A stretch of 64,000 bases of DNA from Sphingomonadaceae bacterium (GTDB lineage Bacteria; Pseudomonadota; Alphaproteobacteria; Sphingomonadales; Sphingomonadaceae): NCBI GenBank assembly GCA_947472735.1, contig CANJBY010000003.1, positions 1 to 64,000 on the forward strand, read 5' to 3'. The notes beneath the pieces were generated by a model. That model was not told the origin of the DNA. It did not search any database and saw only the letters and a list, made by a program, of their open reading frames with translations. Shown here one piece after another: positions 1-8,328 of this stretch. The stretch's first letter is position 1. Every line of letters starts with the position of its first letter. The position numbers and the translations under genes were made by a program.

Positions 1-338
1 AGGAATTCGCGGAGCCCCGAAACCATGATTTCGCGAAGCAGGATCACCAGTGCGGCAATCAGGTGGACTCCATCGATCAGCCCCTTGCCCACCAGCACAA
101 GGATGACTGCGGCCACCATGATCTTGTCCGCGATCGGATCCAGGAACTGGCCCAGTTTCGACACGGTGCCATAGGAGCGGGCGAGGTAGCCGTCGAAATA
201 GTCGGTAATGCCCATCAGGCAGTAGACTGCGAACGCCAACAGGTATCCCGCCTCCCACCCCGGCCACCACATCAGCGCCAGCAGCGCCGGCACCGTAACG
301 ATCCGCGAAAGCGTAAGGAGGTTGGGAAGGTTCAGCAT
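1..338 (-). CDS. pgsA: CDP-diacylglycerol--glycerol-3-phosphate 3-phosphatidyltransferase, 3' end cut by the window
   Basis: This enzyme makes phosphatidylglycerophosphate from CDP-diacylglycerol and glycerol-3-phosphate, the committed step to phosphatidylglycerol and cardiolipin in the inner membrane. The first 112 residues are visible, from an ATG at 338, beginning MLNLPNLLTLSRI, the usual PgsA amino terminus. The CDP-alcohol phosphatidyltransferase signature is complete: DYFDGYLAR followed by G and the FLDPIADK segment at about residues 47-72. Hydrophobic stretches surround it. The gene runs off the left edge, so about 70 carboxy-terminal residues are unseen. It diverges from the transporter at 452. 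Family assignment is firm; PgsA rather than another CDP-alcohol transferase follows from the amino-terminal match. Confidence 0.93.
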   Translation of the reverse strand, partial: MLNLPNLLTLSRIVTVPALLALMWWPGWEAGYLLAFAVYCLMGITDYFDGYLARSYGTVSKLGQFLDPIADKIMVAAVILVLVGKGLIDGVHLIAALVILLREIMVSGLREF

Positions 339-451
339 CGCAGCTAGGGCATAGCGATTAACCGCTGTGCAAAAAAGACTAGTTGCGGGACTTGTTCGCA
401 AGCGCATCGCCGCTAGGGTCCGGCCCAACCAGAGGCTGCCGAAATTCCAGG

Positions 452-1756
452 ATGACCACCCAGACTCACCTGATCCATAGCCGGCGGTTTCTGCCGTTGT
501 TCGTCACCCAGTTGCTCGGCGCGTTCAACGACAATCTCTTCAAGAACGCGATGGTGCTGTACGTTGTCTACAGCGTTTACAATTCGGAAGCCGCGGAAGC
601 GAAATTCAGCGCGGTCGCGTCGGCCATCTTCATCTTGCCCTTCTTCCTGCTTTCGGCAATCTCGGGCCAGCTGGCCGACATGCGCGACAAGGCCCGCATC
701 ATCCGCATCGTCAAGGCCTGCGAGATCGGCATCATGCTGGTCGGCGCGGCGGGGCTGGTGCTGGCGTGGAAGGGCCTGGCCGTGACCACGGTGGCAATCC
801 CGCTGATGCTGCTGGCGCTGTTCGGGATGGGCGTGCACTCTACCTTCTTCGGCCCGATAAAGTACGCGATCCTGCCCCAACACCTGCACAAGGACGAAGT
901 GCTCGCCGGCACCGGGCTGGTCGAGGCCGGGACTTACATCGCGATCCTTGCGGGCACGATTCTGGCCGGTTGGATCCCGGTGGAATGGGCAGCAGCGGGC
1001 GTGATCATCACTGCGCTGATCGGCTATGTGACCGGGCGGCAAGTGCCGCCCGCCCTTCCGGAAGCCGAGGGCGTGCCGCTCGATTTCCACTTCGTGCGCT
1101 CCTCGATCGCCCTGGTGCGCAACACCATGCACGATCGCCGGGTGTTTCTTGCGATCATGGCGATCAGCTTCTTCTGGACCATCGGCTCGGTGCTGTTCAT
1201 CCAGTTTCCGCCACTCGCCAAGAACGTGCTGACTGCCAGCAAGGAAGTCGCGAGCCTGTTCCTGGTGATCTTCTCGGTCGGGGTGGCGGTCGGATCGGTC
1301 TCGATCAACGCCTTGCTCAAAGGCACGGTATCGGCGCGGTTTTCGCCGGTGGCGGTGATTGCGATGGGGCTGTTCGTTGTGCTGTTCTACGTGGTCTGCC
1401 GTCAGTGGACGACCGACGCGGAAGGCACCCTGCTCAACGTGCACCAGTTCATCCATCATCCCCTGGCGATACCGTTGATGCTGACGTTGCTGGGGATCGC
1501 GGTTTCGGGCGGGATGTTCGTGGTGCCGCTTTACGCCTTTCTGACGACTTTCGTGGACAAGTCGCAGACTGCACGGACCATCGCGGCCAACAACATCGTC
1601 AATTCCGGCGCGATGGTGGTGGGCTCGCTGCTCGCGGTGAGTCTTTCGGCGGCGGGTGTATCCATCACCGACCAGCTGTTGCTGAGCGCGGCAATGTGCC
1701 TGGTTTCCGCCTGGCTCGGCCGGTTGCTTTACCGCGCGGAATGCGCCGGCTGCTGA
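452..1756 (+). CDS. MFS transporter, LplT-like (lysophospholipid flippase type)
   Basis: A 434-aa polytopic membrane protein of the major facilitator superfamily. The amino terminus reads LLGAFNDNLFKNAMVLYV, characteristic of the LplT branch and of the transporter half of Aas-like fusions, which move lysophospholipids across the inner membrane for re-acylation. About 12 hydrophobic segments can be drawn. An in-frame open stretch extends upstream to 383, but the ATG at 452 fits the family start (MTTQTHLIHSRRF). No acyltransferase or acyl-ACP synthetase domain is fused or adjacent, unlike LplT-Aas operons. The neighbouring divergent pgsA is also a phospholipid gene, which supports a membrane-lipid role by inference. 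Substrate is not proven. Confidence 0.8.
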   Translation: MTTQTHLIHSRRFLPLFVTQLLGAFNDNLFKNAMVLYVVYSVYNSEAAEAKFSAVASAIFILPFFLLSAISGQLADMRDKARIIRIVKACEIGIMLVGAAGLVLAWKGLAVTTVAIPLMLLALFGMGVHSTFFGPIKYAILPQHLHKDEVLAGTGLVEAGTYIAILAGTILAGWIPVEWAAAGVIITALIGYVTGRQVPPALPEAEGVPLDFHFVRSSIALVRNTMHDRRVFLAIMAISFFWTIGSVLFIQFPPLAKNVLTASKEVASLFLVIFSVGVAVGSVSINALLKGTVSARFSPVAVIAMGLFVVLFYVVCRQWTTDAEGTLLNVHQFIHHPLAIPLMLTLLGIAVSGGMFVVPLYAFLTTFVDKSQTARTIAANNIVNSGAMVVGSLLAVSLSAAGVSITDQLLLSAAMCLVSAWLGRLLYRAECAGC

Positions 1757-1768
1757 GGCTTCCGGGCC

Positions 1769-1960
1769 TCAGAAGATGAATAGCCCGACCACCACCACTC
1801 CGGCGATATAAGCCAGCAGGAACTCCTGAACCCAAGCCGTGCTGCGGGCCTGCGCGCGCAAGGTCGAAACGGCCGCCGAACCTTGCCGGATGTGCGGCGG
1901 CAAGCTGGCCAGAAACGGGTGATGCGCAGTATCGTCAGTCACGACCAGGGCTCTTCTCAT
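1769..1960 (-). CDS. small single-span membrane protein, likely general-stress regulated
   Basis: A 63-aa protein of unknown function with a soluble amino-terminal half (MRRALVVTDDTAHH) and one carboxy-terminal transmembrane helix (AYIAGVVVVGLFIF). It is short, but a strong Shine-Dalgarno (GGAGGAGAGG) lies just upstream of the ATG, and an exact EcfG-type promoter (GGAAC-N16-CGTT) lies 98 bp upstream at 2058-2082, so I regard it as real. Its stop faces the transporter gene with a 12-bp gap. Small tail-anchored proteins of this shape are common in sphingomonad stress regulons. No catalytic motif is visible. Confidence 0.7.
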   Translation of the reverse strand: MRRALVVTDDTAHHPFLASLPPHIRQGSAAVSTLRAQARSTAWVQEFLLAYIAGVVVVGLFIF

Positions 1961-2057
1961 GAAACCTCTCCTCCTGTTTGATCGGGAGTAAGAATTTGTT
2001 CACCACCACACCAGCAGCAAAACCGTGGCAAAGCGGGACATCCCGTTTCGAGACGAT

Positions 2058-2082
2058 AACGCCGGCAAGTGTTGCAGGTTCC
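2058..2082 (-). promoter_or_regulatory. EcfG-type general stress sigma-factor promoter
   Basis: On the minus strand the sequence reads GGAAC (2082-2078), 16 nt, then CGTT (2061-2058). This equals the alphaproteobacterial EcfG/SigT consensus GGAAC-N16/17-CGTT. It points at the 63-aa membrane protein starting at 1960, giving a leader of about 90 nt. The -35 element lies inside an inverted repeat (2071-2102). Confidence 0.7.
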
Positions 2083-2102
2083 ACGATGGTTGCCCCTGCA
2101 AC
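2071..2102. repeat. inverted repeat in the divergent promoter region
   Basis: GTTGCAGG (2071-2078) and CCTGCAAC (2095-2102) are perfect 8-bp inverted arms around a 16-nt centre that itself holds CCA-CGA-TGG. It ends 22 bp before the ThDP enzyme ATG at 2125 and overlaps the -35 of the minus-strand EcfG promoter. It could be an operator or a leader hairpin. Neither role is shown. Confidence 0.45.
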
Positions 2103-2124
2103 CACCTGCGGTTAAGCTGCGGAA

Positions 2125-3792
2125 ATGACAGGAACCGAGTTGATCAACGGCGGCCGCCTGCTGGTGGACTGCCTCCTCGCACAGGGTTGCGACCGTATTT
2201 TTACTGTGCCGGGAGAGAGCTTCCTGGCGGTGCTGGACGCCCTGCATGACACACCCGAGATCGAAACCGTGGTCTGTCGGCAGGAAGGCGGGGCGACTTA
2301 CATGGCCTGCGCGGACGGCTCGCTGACCGGCCGTCCGGGGATCGCCTTCGTCACCCGCGGCCCGGGCGCAACCAACGGGTCGATCGGGGTGCACGTGGCG
2401 ATGCAGGATTCGCAGCCGATGATCATGTTCATCGGCGATGTGGATCGCGGCATGCGGGACCGGGAAGGCTTCCAGGAAGTGGACTTCCAGGCGATGTTCG
2501 CGCCCCTGTGCAAATGGGCCGCGCGGATCGACGATCCGGCGCGCATCCCCGAATATGTCGCACGCGCTTACCAGACCGCGATCTCGGGGCGGCCCGGACC
2601 TGTGGTTCTCGCGCTGCCCGAAGACATGCTGATGCAGCAACTGGAAGCGCTGACCCCGCGTCCGGCGGTGGTGCGCCCCGCCCAGGCCGCTTGTGCCGAT
2701 GCGGTCGGCACCCTGATGGCGATGCTGGGCGATGCCGCCGCACCGGTCGCGATCATTGGTGGGGCGGGCTGGAACGACAAGGCGCGCCATTACTTCACCC
2801 ATTTCGCAGAGAAGATCGGCATCCCGGTCGCCTGCGGCTTCCGCCGGCAGGATGCCATCGCCAATTCAAGCGAGGTCTGGGCCGGGAACCTGGGCTACGG
2901 GCCCGCGCAATCGCTGATCCGGCGGATCAAGGACGCCGATTTCCTGCTCGTCGTCGGCGCACGGCTGGGCGAGGCGACGACCGATGGCTACGAGCTCGTC
3001 ACCCCTGAGCATCCCGGGCAAGTGCTGGTCCACGTCCACCCCGACCCGGATGAGCTTGGCAGCGTCTATCGTGCTGATCTCGCGATCTGTGCCGGCGTGG
3101 ACGAATTCGCCGAAACCGCTTTCTTGCTGTGCGACGATGTCGTGCCGTTCGATGCCGGGAAGCAGGCCCATGCCGAATGGCTTGAGTGGCTGGAAGTGAA
3201 ACCCAACGGGGCGCAACTTGATGTAGGACAATGCGTTACGGCGATGCGCGAACTACTGCCGGCCGATACAATCATCTGCAACGGGGCGGGCAATTTCTCC
3301 AGCTGGTGGCACCGCCACTGGCCGTACGAGGCGTTCCCCTCGCAGCTCGCGCCTACCGCGGGGGCAATGGGCTATGGCGTGCCGGCGGCAGTCGCGGCGG
3401 CCAGACGCTTTCCGGACCGCACTGTGGTGGCTCTGGCTGGCGACGGCGATTTTCTGATGAACGGGCAGGAACTGGCGACGGCAGTGCAATACGGCGCGGA
3501 CATGATCGTGCTGGTCCTCGATAACGGCTGGTACGGCACCATCCGCGCCCACCAGGAACGTGAGTTTCCCGGGCGTCCATCAGGCACGCGGCTGGCCAAC
3601 CCGGACTTCGCCGCACTCGGCAAGGCCTACGGTTGCTGGTCCGCCCGGGTGGAACGAACCGAGGAGTTCGCCCCCGCACTCGCCGAGGCGGCGGCACAAA
3701 AGGGCGTGCGGCTGATCCACATGCTGACCGACATCGAATTTCTGGCCGCCACGGGAATCACGGTTTCAGCGCTGCGGGCGCGACCACGCTAG
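2125..3792 (+). CDS. thiamine diphosphate-dependent enzyme, acetolactate synthase large-subunit-like
   Basis: A 555-aa three-domain ThDP enzyme of the acetolactate synthase / benzoylformate decarboxylase superfamily. The amino-terminal PYR domain carries the activating glutamate in CRQEGGA (E54); a central domain follows; the carboxy-terminal PP domain has the ThDP/Mg site from GDGDFLMNG to LDNGWYG. No small regulatory (IlvN/IlvH-type) subunit is adjacent, so it need not be the biosynthetic acetolactate synthase and may be a 2-oxo-acid decarboxylase, a carboligase or a catabolic enzyme. Its promoter region is shared with the stress gene at 1960. The stop overlaps the end of the convergent EVE gene by a few bases. 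The superfamily is certain, the substrate unknown. Confidence 0.85.
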   Translation: MTGTELINGGRLLVDCLLAQGCDRIFTVPGESFLAVLDALHDTPEIETVVCRQEGGATYMACADGSLTGRPGIAFVTRGPGATNGSIGVHVAMQDSQPMIMFIGDVDRGMRDREGFQEVDFQAMFAPLCKWAARIDDPARIPEYVARAYQTAISGRPGPVVLALPEDMLMQQLEALTPRPAVVRPAQAACADAVGTLMAMLGDAAAPVAIIGGAGWNDKARHYFTHFAEKIGIPVACGFRRQDAIANSSEVWAGNLGYGPAQSLIRRIKDADFLLVVGARLGEATTDGYELVTPEHPGQVLVHVHPDPDELGSVYRADLAICAGVDEFAETAFLLCDDVVPFDAGKQAHAEWLEWLEVKPNGAQLDVGQCVTAMRELLPADTIICNGAGNFSSWWHRHWPYEAFPSQLAPTAGAMGYGVPAAVAAARRFPDRTVVALAGDGDFLMNGQELATAVQYGADMIVLVLDNGWYGTIRAHQEREFPGRPSGTRLANPDFAALGKAYGCWSARVERTEEFAPALAEAAAQKGVRLIHMLTDIEFLAATGITVSALRARPR

Positions 3793-4208
3793 CCTTCCGA
3801 CAGTTCCAGAATGCGGGCCCATTCCTCAGGCTGCACCGCACAAACCGAAAGCCGGAACATCGTGATCAGCTCGGTCCCGGCGAGCTCAGGGTCAGCCTTG
3901 ATCGCCTTGAGCGTGACGGGCTTCGCCAGCTTGCGGACCGGCTTGACCTTGACCGAAGCCCAGCGCCCGGTGTCGTCAGTCGGATCGGGCAGGCCGGCCT
4001 TGCTGATGGTCACGATCCCGACGATCTCGAGCCCGACGTTGGAATGGTAGAAGAAAGCCTCGTCGCCCTCCTTCATCGCCATCAGGTTGTTACGCGCGCG
4101 GTAGTTGCGCACGCCATCCCAGGTGCCTTCTCCCTCCGCCACGAGGTCGTCCCAGCCGTAGACCTCAGGCTCGGACTTCATCAGCCAATAGGATTTGACT
4201 CCGCTCAT
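3789..4208 (-). CDS. EVE domain-containing protein
   Basis: A 139-aa single-domain EVE protein (PUA-like fold). The start MSGVKSYWLMKSEP followed by W-DGVRNYRARNNL and EAFFYHSN is the typical EVE/THYN1 pattern; the aromatic cage of these proteins binds modified bases in DNA or RNA. An upstream in-frame start would add 23 residues, but the ATG at 4208 matches the family. It is transcribed away from the 2-oxoglutarate oxygenase at 4271 and converges on the ThDP gene. No restriction or DNA-modification genes sit nearby, so this looks like the solitary housekeeping form. Confidence 0.9.
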   Translation of the reverse strand: MSGVKSYWLMKSEPEVYGWDDLVAEGEGTWDGVRNYRARNNLMAMKEGDEAFFYHSNVGLEIVGIVTISKAGLPDPTDDTGRWASVKVKPVRKLAKPVTLKAIKADPELAGTELITMFRLSVCAVQPEEWARILELSEG

Positions 4209-4270
4209 GCGCCGGCTCCCTGAATCGGATATAGCGCGCCCATAACGCCAACTTGCGGATTGCTCCACCG

Positions 4271-5212
4271 ATGCCACTCAAAACCTTGCCCGTACTCAGC
4301 CTGGCCGACGACAAGGCTCGGTTTTCCGAGGAAATCGGCAACAGCTTCAAGACCTTCGGCTTCGCCCTGGTCAAGGATTTCGGGATCGACCCCGCGCTCA
4401 TAGCCCGCGCGTGGGAGTTGACCGAGGCCTTCTTTGCCCTGCCCGAAGCGGAAAAGCGCCGGTACTACATCGCAGGTATTGCCGGCGCGCGCGGCTATAC
4501 ACCCTTCGGAACCGAAATCGCCAAGGGCGCCAAGGCGCATGACCTCAAGGAATTCTGGCACATCGGTCGCGATCTCGACCCGGGCAATCCGCTTGAGGAT
4601 TCGATGCCGCCCAATATCTGGCCCGACCGGCCGGAGGGTTTTCGCGAGGTATTCACGCGGCTTTATGCCGAGTTCGATCGCGTCGGCAGCGTGATCCTGT
4701 CGCGCATCGCCAATTATCTCGGCCTGGATGAGCACTGGTTCGACCCGGCGATCGACGAGGGCAACTCGGTGATGCGCCTGCTCCACTATCCGCCGCTGGA
4801 AGGAGTGACCGGCGAGGCGATCCGCGCCGGGGCGCATGGTGACATCAACCTCATCACCCTGTTGCTCGGCGCCGAGGAAGCCGGGCTCGAGCTGCTCACC
4901 AAGGAAGGCACATGGATTCCCGCTTCGCCCCCGCCGGGCGCGATGGTGATCAACGTCGGCGACATGCTGGAGCGGCTGACCAATCACGTCCTGCCCTCGA
5001 CCATCCACCGGGTCCGCAACCCCGATCCAGAGCGCGCGAAGTTCAGTCGCTATTCGATGCCGTTTTTCCTGCACCTGCGCAGCGATTTCCCTTTCGTGAC
5101 CCTGCCGCAATGCATCACCGCCGAGAACCCGGACCGCTACCCGGTCTCGATCACCGCAGACGAATTCCTCCAGCAACGACTGATCGAGATCGGGCTGAAG
5201 AAGAAGGGTTGA
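4271..5212 (+). CDS. isopenicillin N synthase-family Fe(II)/2-oxoglutarate oxygenase
   Basis: A 313-aa non-haem iron oxygenase. The amino-terminal DIOX_N region (FKTFGFALVKDFG, later GYTPFG) precedes the double-stranded beta-helix domain with iron ligands H189 and D191 (AHGDINLITLL) and H246 (STIHRVRN), and the 2-oxoglutarate-anchoring pair R260/S262 (RYSMPFF). I prefer the ATG at 4271 to a TTG at 4253. Bacterial members oxidise varied small molecules; the substrate cannot be read here. The gene stands alone, divergent from the EVE gene. Confidence 0.88.
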   Translation: MPLKTLPVLSLADDKARFSEEIGNSFKTFGFALVKDFGIDPALIARAWELTEAFFALPEAEKRRYYIAGIAGARGYTPFGTEIAKGAKAHDLKEFWHIGRDLDPGNPLEDSMPPNIWPDRPEGFREVFTRLYAEFDRVGSVILSRIANYLGLDEHWFDPAIDEGNSVMRLLHYPPLEGVTGEAIRAGAHGDINLITLLLGAEEAGLELLTKEGTWIPASPPPGAMVINVGDMLERLTNHVLPSTIHRVRNPDPERAKFSRYSMPFFLHLRSDFPFVTLPQCITAENPDRYPVSITADEFLQQRLIEIGLKKKG

Positions 5213-5293
5213 TCCGGGTCCGGGCTATCCGAGTTGTTAGGATTTGGGCGCTAGACACTAAGCTCCCGACTTAACAGCAATCAAGGCATCCGC

Positions 5294-5779
5294 GTGTCAC
5301 AAGACGGCTTCGATCTCGCCTGCGACCGGCTTTCACAAGCCGTGGACGCAACGCAGTACGAGCAGCTGCGCTGGGCCCGAAACGAAGGGCCGAGACTGGT
5401 GCGCCTGGTCGAACTGCTGCGCGAGGCACTGGAGCAACGTCCCGAATTCGAACTGGCGGAAGAGGGCGCCACAAAGGACATCAAGCGCTTCGTCGTGAAG
5501 GTGCACGGCAACCGCGTGTTCGCCATGTCCATCCAGCTCAAGGGCGCCAGGGTGGTCATGGCGGCTGAGGCCATCGCCCGCAGCCGTTTCGAACTGGCGG
5601 ACAATGCCCCGATCGCCGCCGAGTTCGAGCGATTCGACGTGGCGCTGATGGCGGCTGCGCTGCGCGAACTGTTCAGCCGGGTGCGGCTGTATGGCCAGAC
5701 GGCCCCGGCAGAGGAAGTCAGCCCCCTCTCAGCAACTGAACTCCATAATCCCGCTCAAACAGATACAGCAGCAGCCTAG
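5294..5779 (+). CDS. conserved hypothetical protein
   Basis: A 161-aa soluble protein that I do not recognise. It starts with GTG (MSQDGFDLACDRL), is rich in charged residues, has helical amino-terminal and carboxy-terminal parts and a short beta-rich middle (RFVVKVHGNRVFAMSIQLKGAR). No signal peptide, membrane span or catalytic motif is evident. Its last 62 bp overlap the end of recG on the opposite strand, so the coding tail of one gene is antisense to the other. Codon use matches the surroundings. Confidence 0.65.
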   Translation: MSQDGFDLACDRLSQAVDATQYEQLRWARNEGPRLVRLVELLREALEQRPEFELAEEGATKDIKRFVVKVHGNRVFAMSIQLKGARVVMAAEAIARSRFELADNAPIAAEFERFDVALMAAALRELFSRVRLYGQTAPAEEVSPLSATELHNPAQTDTAAA

Positions 5780-7772
5780 CGGCTTCGCCGCGCTCTCCGG
5801 TCAGCCCGCCATCGCGCTCCATCAGCAGCCTCGCATCATCGTGGGCGAGCGGAAGCAGGCGCTGGATCTGCTCGAGACTCGCAACGCGGAAGGGCGTGTC
5901 GCCCGATTGCCGCGTGCCAAGCAATTCTCCGCCGCCGCGCAGCTCGAGGTCTTCCTCGGCGATTCGGAACCCGTCCTGCGTCTCGCGCATCAGCGCCAGG
6001 CGGCGGCGAGCGGTCTCCGATAGCATGTCGGAGCGCAGCAGCAGGCAAGTGCTATTGTCCTCGCCCCGGCCAACCCGGCCGCGCAACTGGTGAAGCTGGG
6101 CAAGGCCAAAGCGCTCGGCCTGCTCAATCACCATCAGCGTGGCTTCGGGCACGTCAACGCCGACTTCGATGACCGTGGTGGCGACCAACAGCTGCGCCTC
6201 GCCCCGCACGAAGCGCTCCATCGCGGCATCCTTGGCCTCGGGCTTCATCTGGCCGTGGAGCAACTCCACGGCTGCACCGAAGCGCACCCTGAGCGCCTCG
6301 AACCGCGCCTCCGCTGCCGCCAGATCGTCAACCTCGTTTTCGCGAACCATCGGGCAGACCCAGTAGGCGCGATGGCCGCTTTCAATGTGCCGCCCGAGCG
6401 CACCGATCACATCATCCATCCGCTCGATCGCGACTACCCGGGTGTCAATCGGCTGGCGTCCCGGCGGCATCTCGTCGAGCCGGCTGACGTCCATCTCGCC
6501 GTACTGCGCCAGCGTCAGAGTGCGCGGGATCGGGGTGGCGGTCATCGCGAGGCAATGCGGCGTGCGCTTGCCCTTCTGCGTGAGCATCAGCCGCTGGCCG
6601 ACCCCGAAGCGGTGCTGCTCGTCGATCACCACAAGGGCCAGATTCCTGTAATTCACCGTGTCCTGGAAGATCGCATGGGTGCCCACAACCATCTGGATCG
6701 AACCGTCCATCAACCCCATCAGGATCGATTCGCGCGCCCGGCCCTTGTCGCGCCCGGTCAGCAGCGCGATCGTCGTCCCGGTGGGCGCAGCCATGCGGCG
6801 CAGCGTCTCGAAGTGCTGGCGGGCCAGGATCTCGGTCGGCGCGAGCAAGGCTGCCTGTGTTCCCGCCTCGACGGCGAGCAGCATGGCCTCCAGCGCGACC
6901 ACCGTCTTGCCCGAACCGACATCGCCCTGCAGAAGCCGCAGCATGGGCGCGCTTTGGGCCATGTCACCCTCGATCTCGGCAATCGCCCGGCGCTGGGCCC
7001 CGGTCAGCGCGAAAGGCAGGTGCAACTTGGTGCGCAAGTGCCCGTCGCCGGTCAGCGGCGTCCCGACTTTCGCCCGGTTGGCACCGCGTACCAGCATCAG
7101 CGCCAGGCTGTTGGCGAGCAGCTCGTCGTAGGCGAGGCGGTCGCGCGCTGCGGCGTGTTCGCCCCGATGCGCTTCAATCAGCGCCTCGCGCCATTTCGGC
7201 CAGCCCTCGCGCTCCAGCAGTGTCGGCTCGATCCACTCCGGCAAGTCTTCGGCATGTCCCAGTGCCTGCTGGACCAGCGCAGCGATCCGGCCTTGGGTCA
7301 GCCCGTCGGACAGCGGATAGACCGGCTCGCACAGCTGGCCCAGTCCCGCACCGGCGGGCTCGACATGGTCGGGATGGACGATCTGCAGCATCTGCCCGAA
7401 CTGGTCGAGCCGGCCGGCGATCCAGCGCTTCTCCCCCAGCGGCAACTGCTTCCTTGCCCAGCCCGCGTTGCGTCCAAAATAAGTCAATGCGCAAACGTTT
7501 CCGGCGGCATCCGAGGCCAGCACCCGGAACGGTCCGCGTCCGGCCGAACTGCGGTATTCCAGCGGGGTCAACGAAATGACGATGTTCTCGCCCACGCTGG
7601 CTTCGTCGAGATCGCTGACGGCGCGGCGCTGCACGAAGCGGTCGGGCAGATGGTAAGCGAAGTCCCGAATCCGGCTCAGCCCCAGCCGCTCGAGCGGGCG
7701 CGACAGATTCGGGCCAACGCCCTTCAGGCTGTCAGCTGCGGCAAACAGGGGGTTGAGCCGTTCGGGGCGCAT
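5718..7772 (-). CDS. recG: ATP-dependent DNA helicase RecG
   Basis: RecG is a superfamily 2 translocase that regresses stalled replication forks and unwinds branched DNA and R-loops. The 684-aa protein has the amino-terminal wedge/OB region (SLKGVGPNL helix-hairpin-helix near residues 15-23, OB fold to about 150), Walker A GDVGSGKT at 283-290, Walker B DEQH at 384-387, the TATPIPRTL motif III, and the carboxy-terminal helicase half ending with the QLRGRVGRG motif and the TRG region. Length is normal. It diverges from the host-attachment gene and lies just before sdhE and mfd, an arrangement frequent in Alphaproteobacteria. Confidence 0.97.
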   Translation of the reverse strand: MRPERLNPLFAAADSLKGVGPNLSRPLERLGLSRIRDFAYHLPDRFVQRRAVSDLDEASVGENIVISLTPLEYRSSAGRGPFRVLASDAAGNVCALTYFGRNAGWARKQLPLGEKRWIAGRLDQFGQMLQIVHPDHVEPAGAGLGQLCEPVYPLSDGLTQGRIAALVQQALGHAEDLPEWIEPTLLEREGWPKWREALIEAHRGEHAAARDRLAYDELLANSLALMLVRGANRAKVGTPLTGDGHLRTKLHLPFALTGAQRRAIAEIEGDMAQSAPMLRLLQGDVGSGKTVVALEAMLLAVEAGTQAALLAPTEILARQHFETLRRMAAPTGTTIALLTGRDKGRARESILMGLMDGSIQMVVGTHAIFQDTVNYRNLALVVIDEQHRFGVGQRLMLTQKGKRTPHCLAMTATPIPRTLTLAQYGEMDVSRLDEMPPGRQPIDTRVVAIERMDDVIGALGRHIESGHRAYWVCPMVRENEVDDLAAAEARFEALRVRFGAAVELLHGQMKPEAKDAAMERFVRGEAQLLVATTVIEVGVDVPEATLMVIEQAERFGLAQLHQLRGRVGRGEDNSTCLLLRSDMLSETARRRLALMRETQDGFRIAEEDLELRGGGELLGTRQSGDTPFRVASLEQIQRLLPLAHDDARLLMERDGGLTGERGEAARLLLYLFERDYGVQLLRGG

Positions 7773-7816
7773 TGCGCATCCCTAGCGCATTTTCGCGAGA
7801 ATTTGACGCAACGCAT

Positions 7817-7843
7817 GGAACAATCCGCAGCTTTGGCGTCGTT
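7817..7843 (+). promoter_or_regulatory. possible EcfG-like promoter with long spacing
   Basis: GGAAC (7817-7821) is followed after 18 nt by CGTT (7840-7843), one or two bases longer than the usual 16-17 spacing. It lies 40 bp before the host-attachment gene at 7883. Weak on its own; it gains some weight from the exact motif at 2058-2082. Confidence 0.3.
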
Positions 7844-7882
7844 TGCGTTGTACCGGCCAGTCAAGCGTGCCGGGAGGAGACC

Positions 7883-8290
7883 ATGATGCTGCTACCCCAT
7901 GGCGCAATCGTCGCGCTGGTCGATGGCCAAAAGTTCGAACTCTATCGAAACGCCGGCAACGAAGCCGAGCCAGACCTGGCGGCGCTGCCCGCACCTGCGC
8001 TGGACACAAGCAATCATTCGGGCGGGAGCCACCACTCCAGTGCCGGCAACCACGCCGATCGGCTGGTTACCGAAGACGCCCACGCTGCGGCAGTCGCGGA
8101 TTGGCTCAACAGCCAGGTGCTTGGACACCAGATCGAGCACCTCGTGGTCATTGCCTCGCCCCGCACACTGGGCGAACTCCGCAAGAATTATCACAAGCAG
8201 ACCGCCGGCGCGGTGATCAAGGAACTGCACAAGGACCTGATCGGCAAGCAACCCACCGACATCCTCACCGCGCTGCGCGAGAAGCACTGA
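7883..8290 (+). CDS. host attachment family protein (baeRF family 12-like)
   Basis: A 135-aa small cytosolic protein of the family historically named host attachment protein after the Agrobacterium homologue, related to archaeal/bacterial release-factor-like folds. Start at 7883 or 7886 (two tandem ATGs) is set by a GGAGGAG Shine-Dalgarno. The amino terminus (LLPHGAIVALVDGQKFELYRN) and the end (HLVVIASPRTLGELRKNYH, then LIGKQPTDI and LREKH) are typical. The middle has a His/Ser/Gly-rich loop (residues about 47-58). The true function is unknown; the name does not imply a phage or pathogen role. Confidence 0.8.
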   Translation: MMLLPHGAIVALVDGQKFELYRNAGNEAEPDLAALPAPALDTSNHSGGSHHSSAGNHADRLVTEDAHAAAVADWLNSQVLGHQIEHLVVIASPRTLGELRKNYHKQTAGAVIKELHKDLIGKQPTDILTALREKH

Positions 8291-8328
8291 CCTTGCCTTG
8301 ATCGCCGCCGTATCCTACCGGCGGCGAC

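Noticed and set aside
413-1459. 348-codon open frame antisense to the LplT-like transporter
   Set aside because: Shadow; low-complexity charged composition and no start region or RBS.
5718-5779. Frameshift or misassembly where recG and the hypothetical gene overlap
   Set aside because: Both ends are clean tail-to-tail stops; overlapping 3' ends are ordinary here.
6090-7886. 598-codon open frame antisense to recG
   Set aside because: Shadow of recG, whose helicase motifs are unambiguous.
7883-8290. Phage-related locus because of the name host attachment protein
   Set aside because: The family name comes from Agrobacterium; no phage genes or integrase are near.
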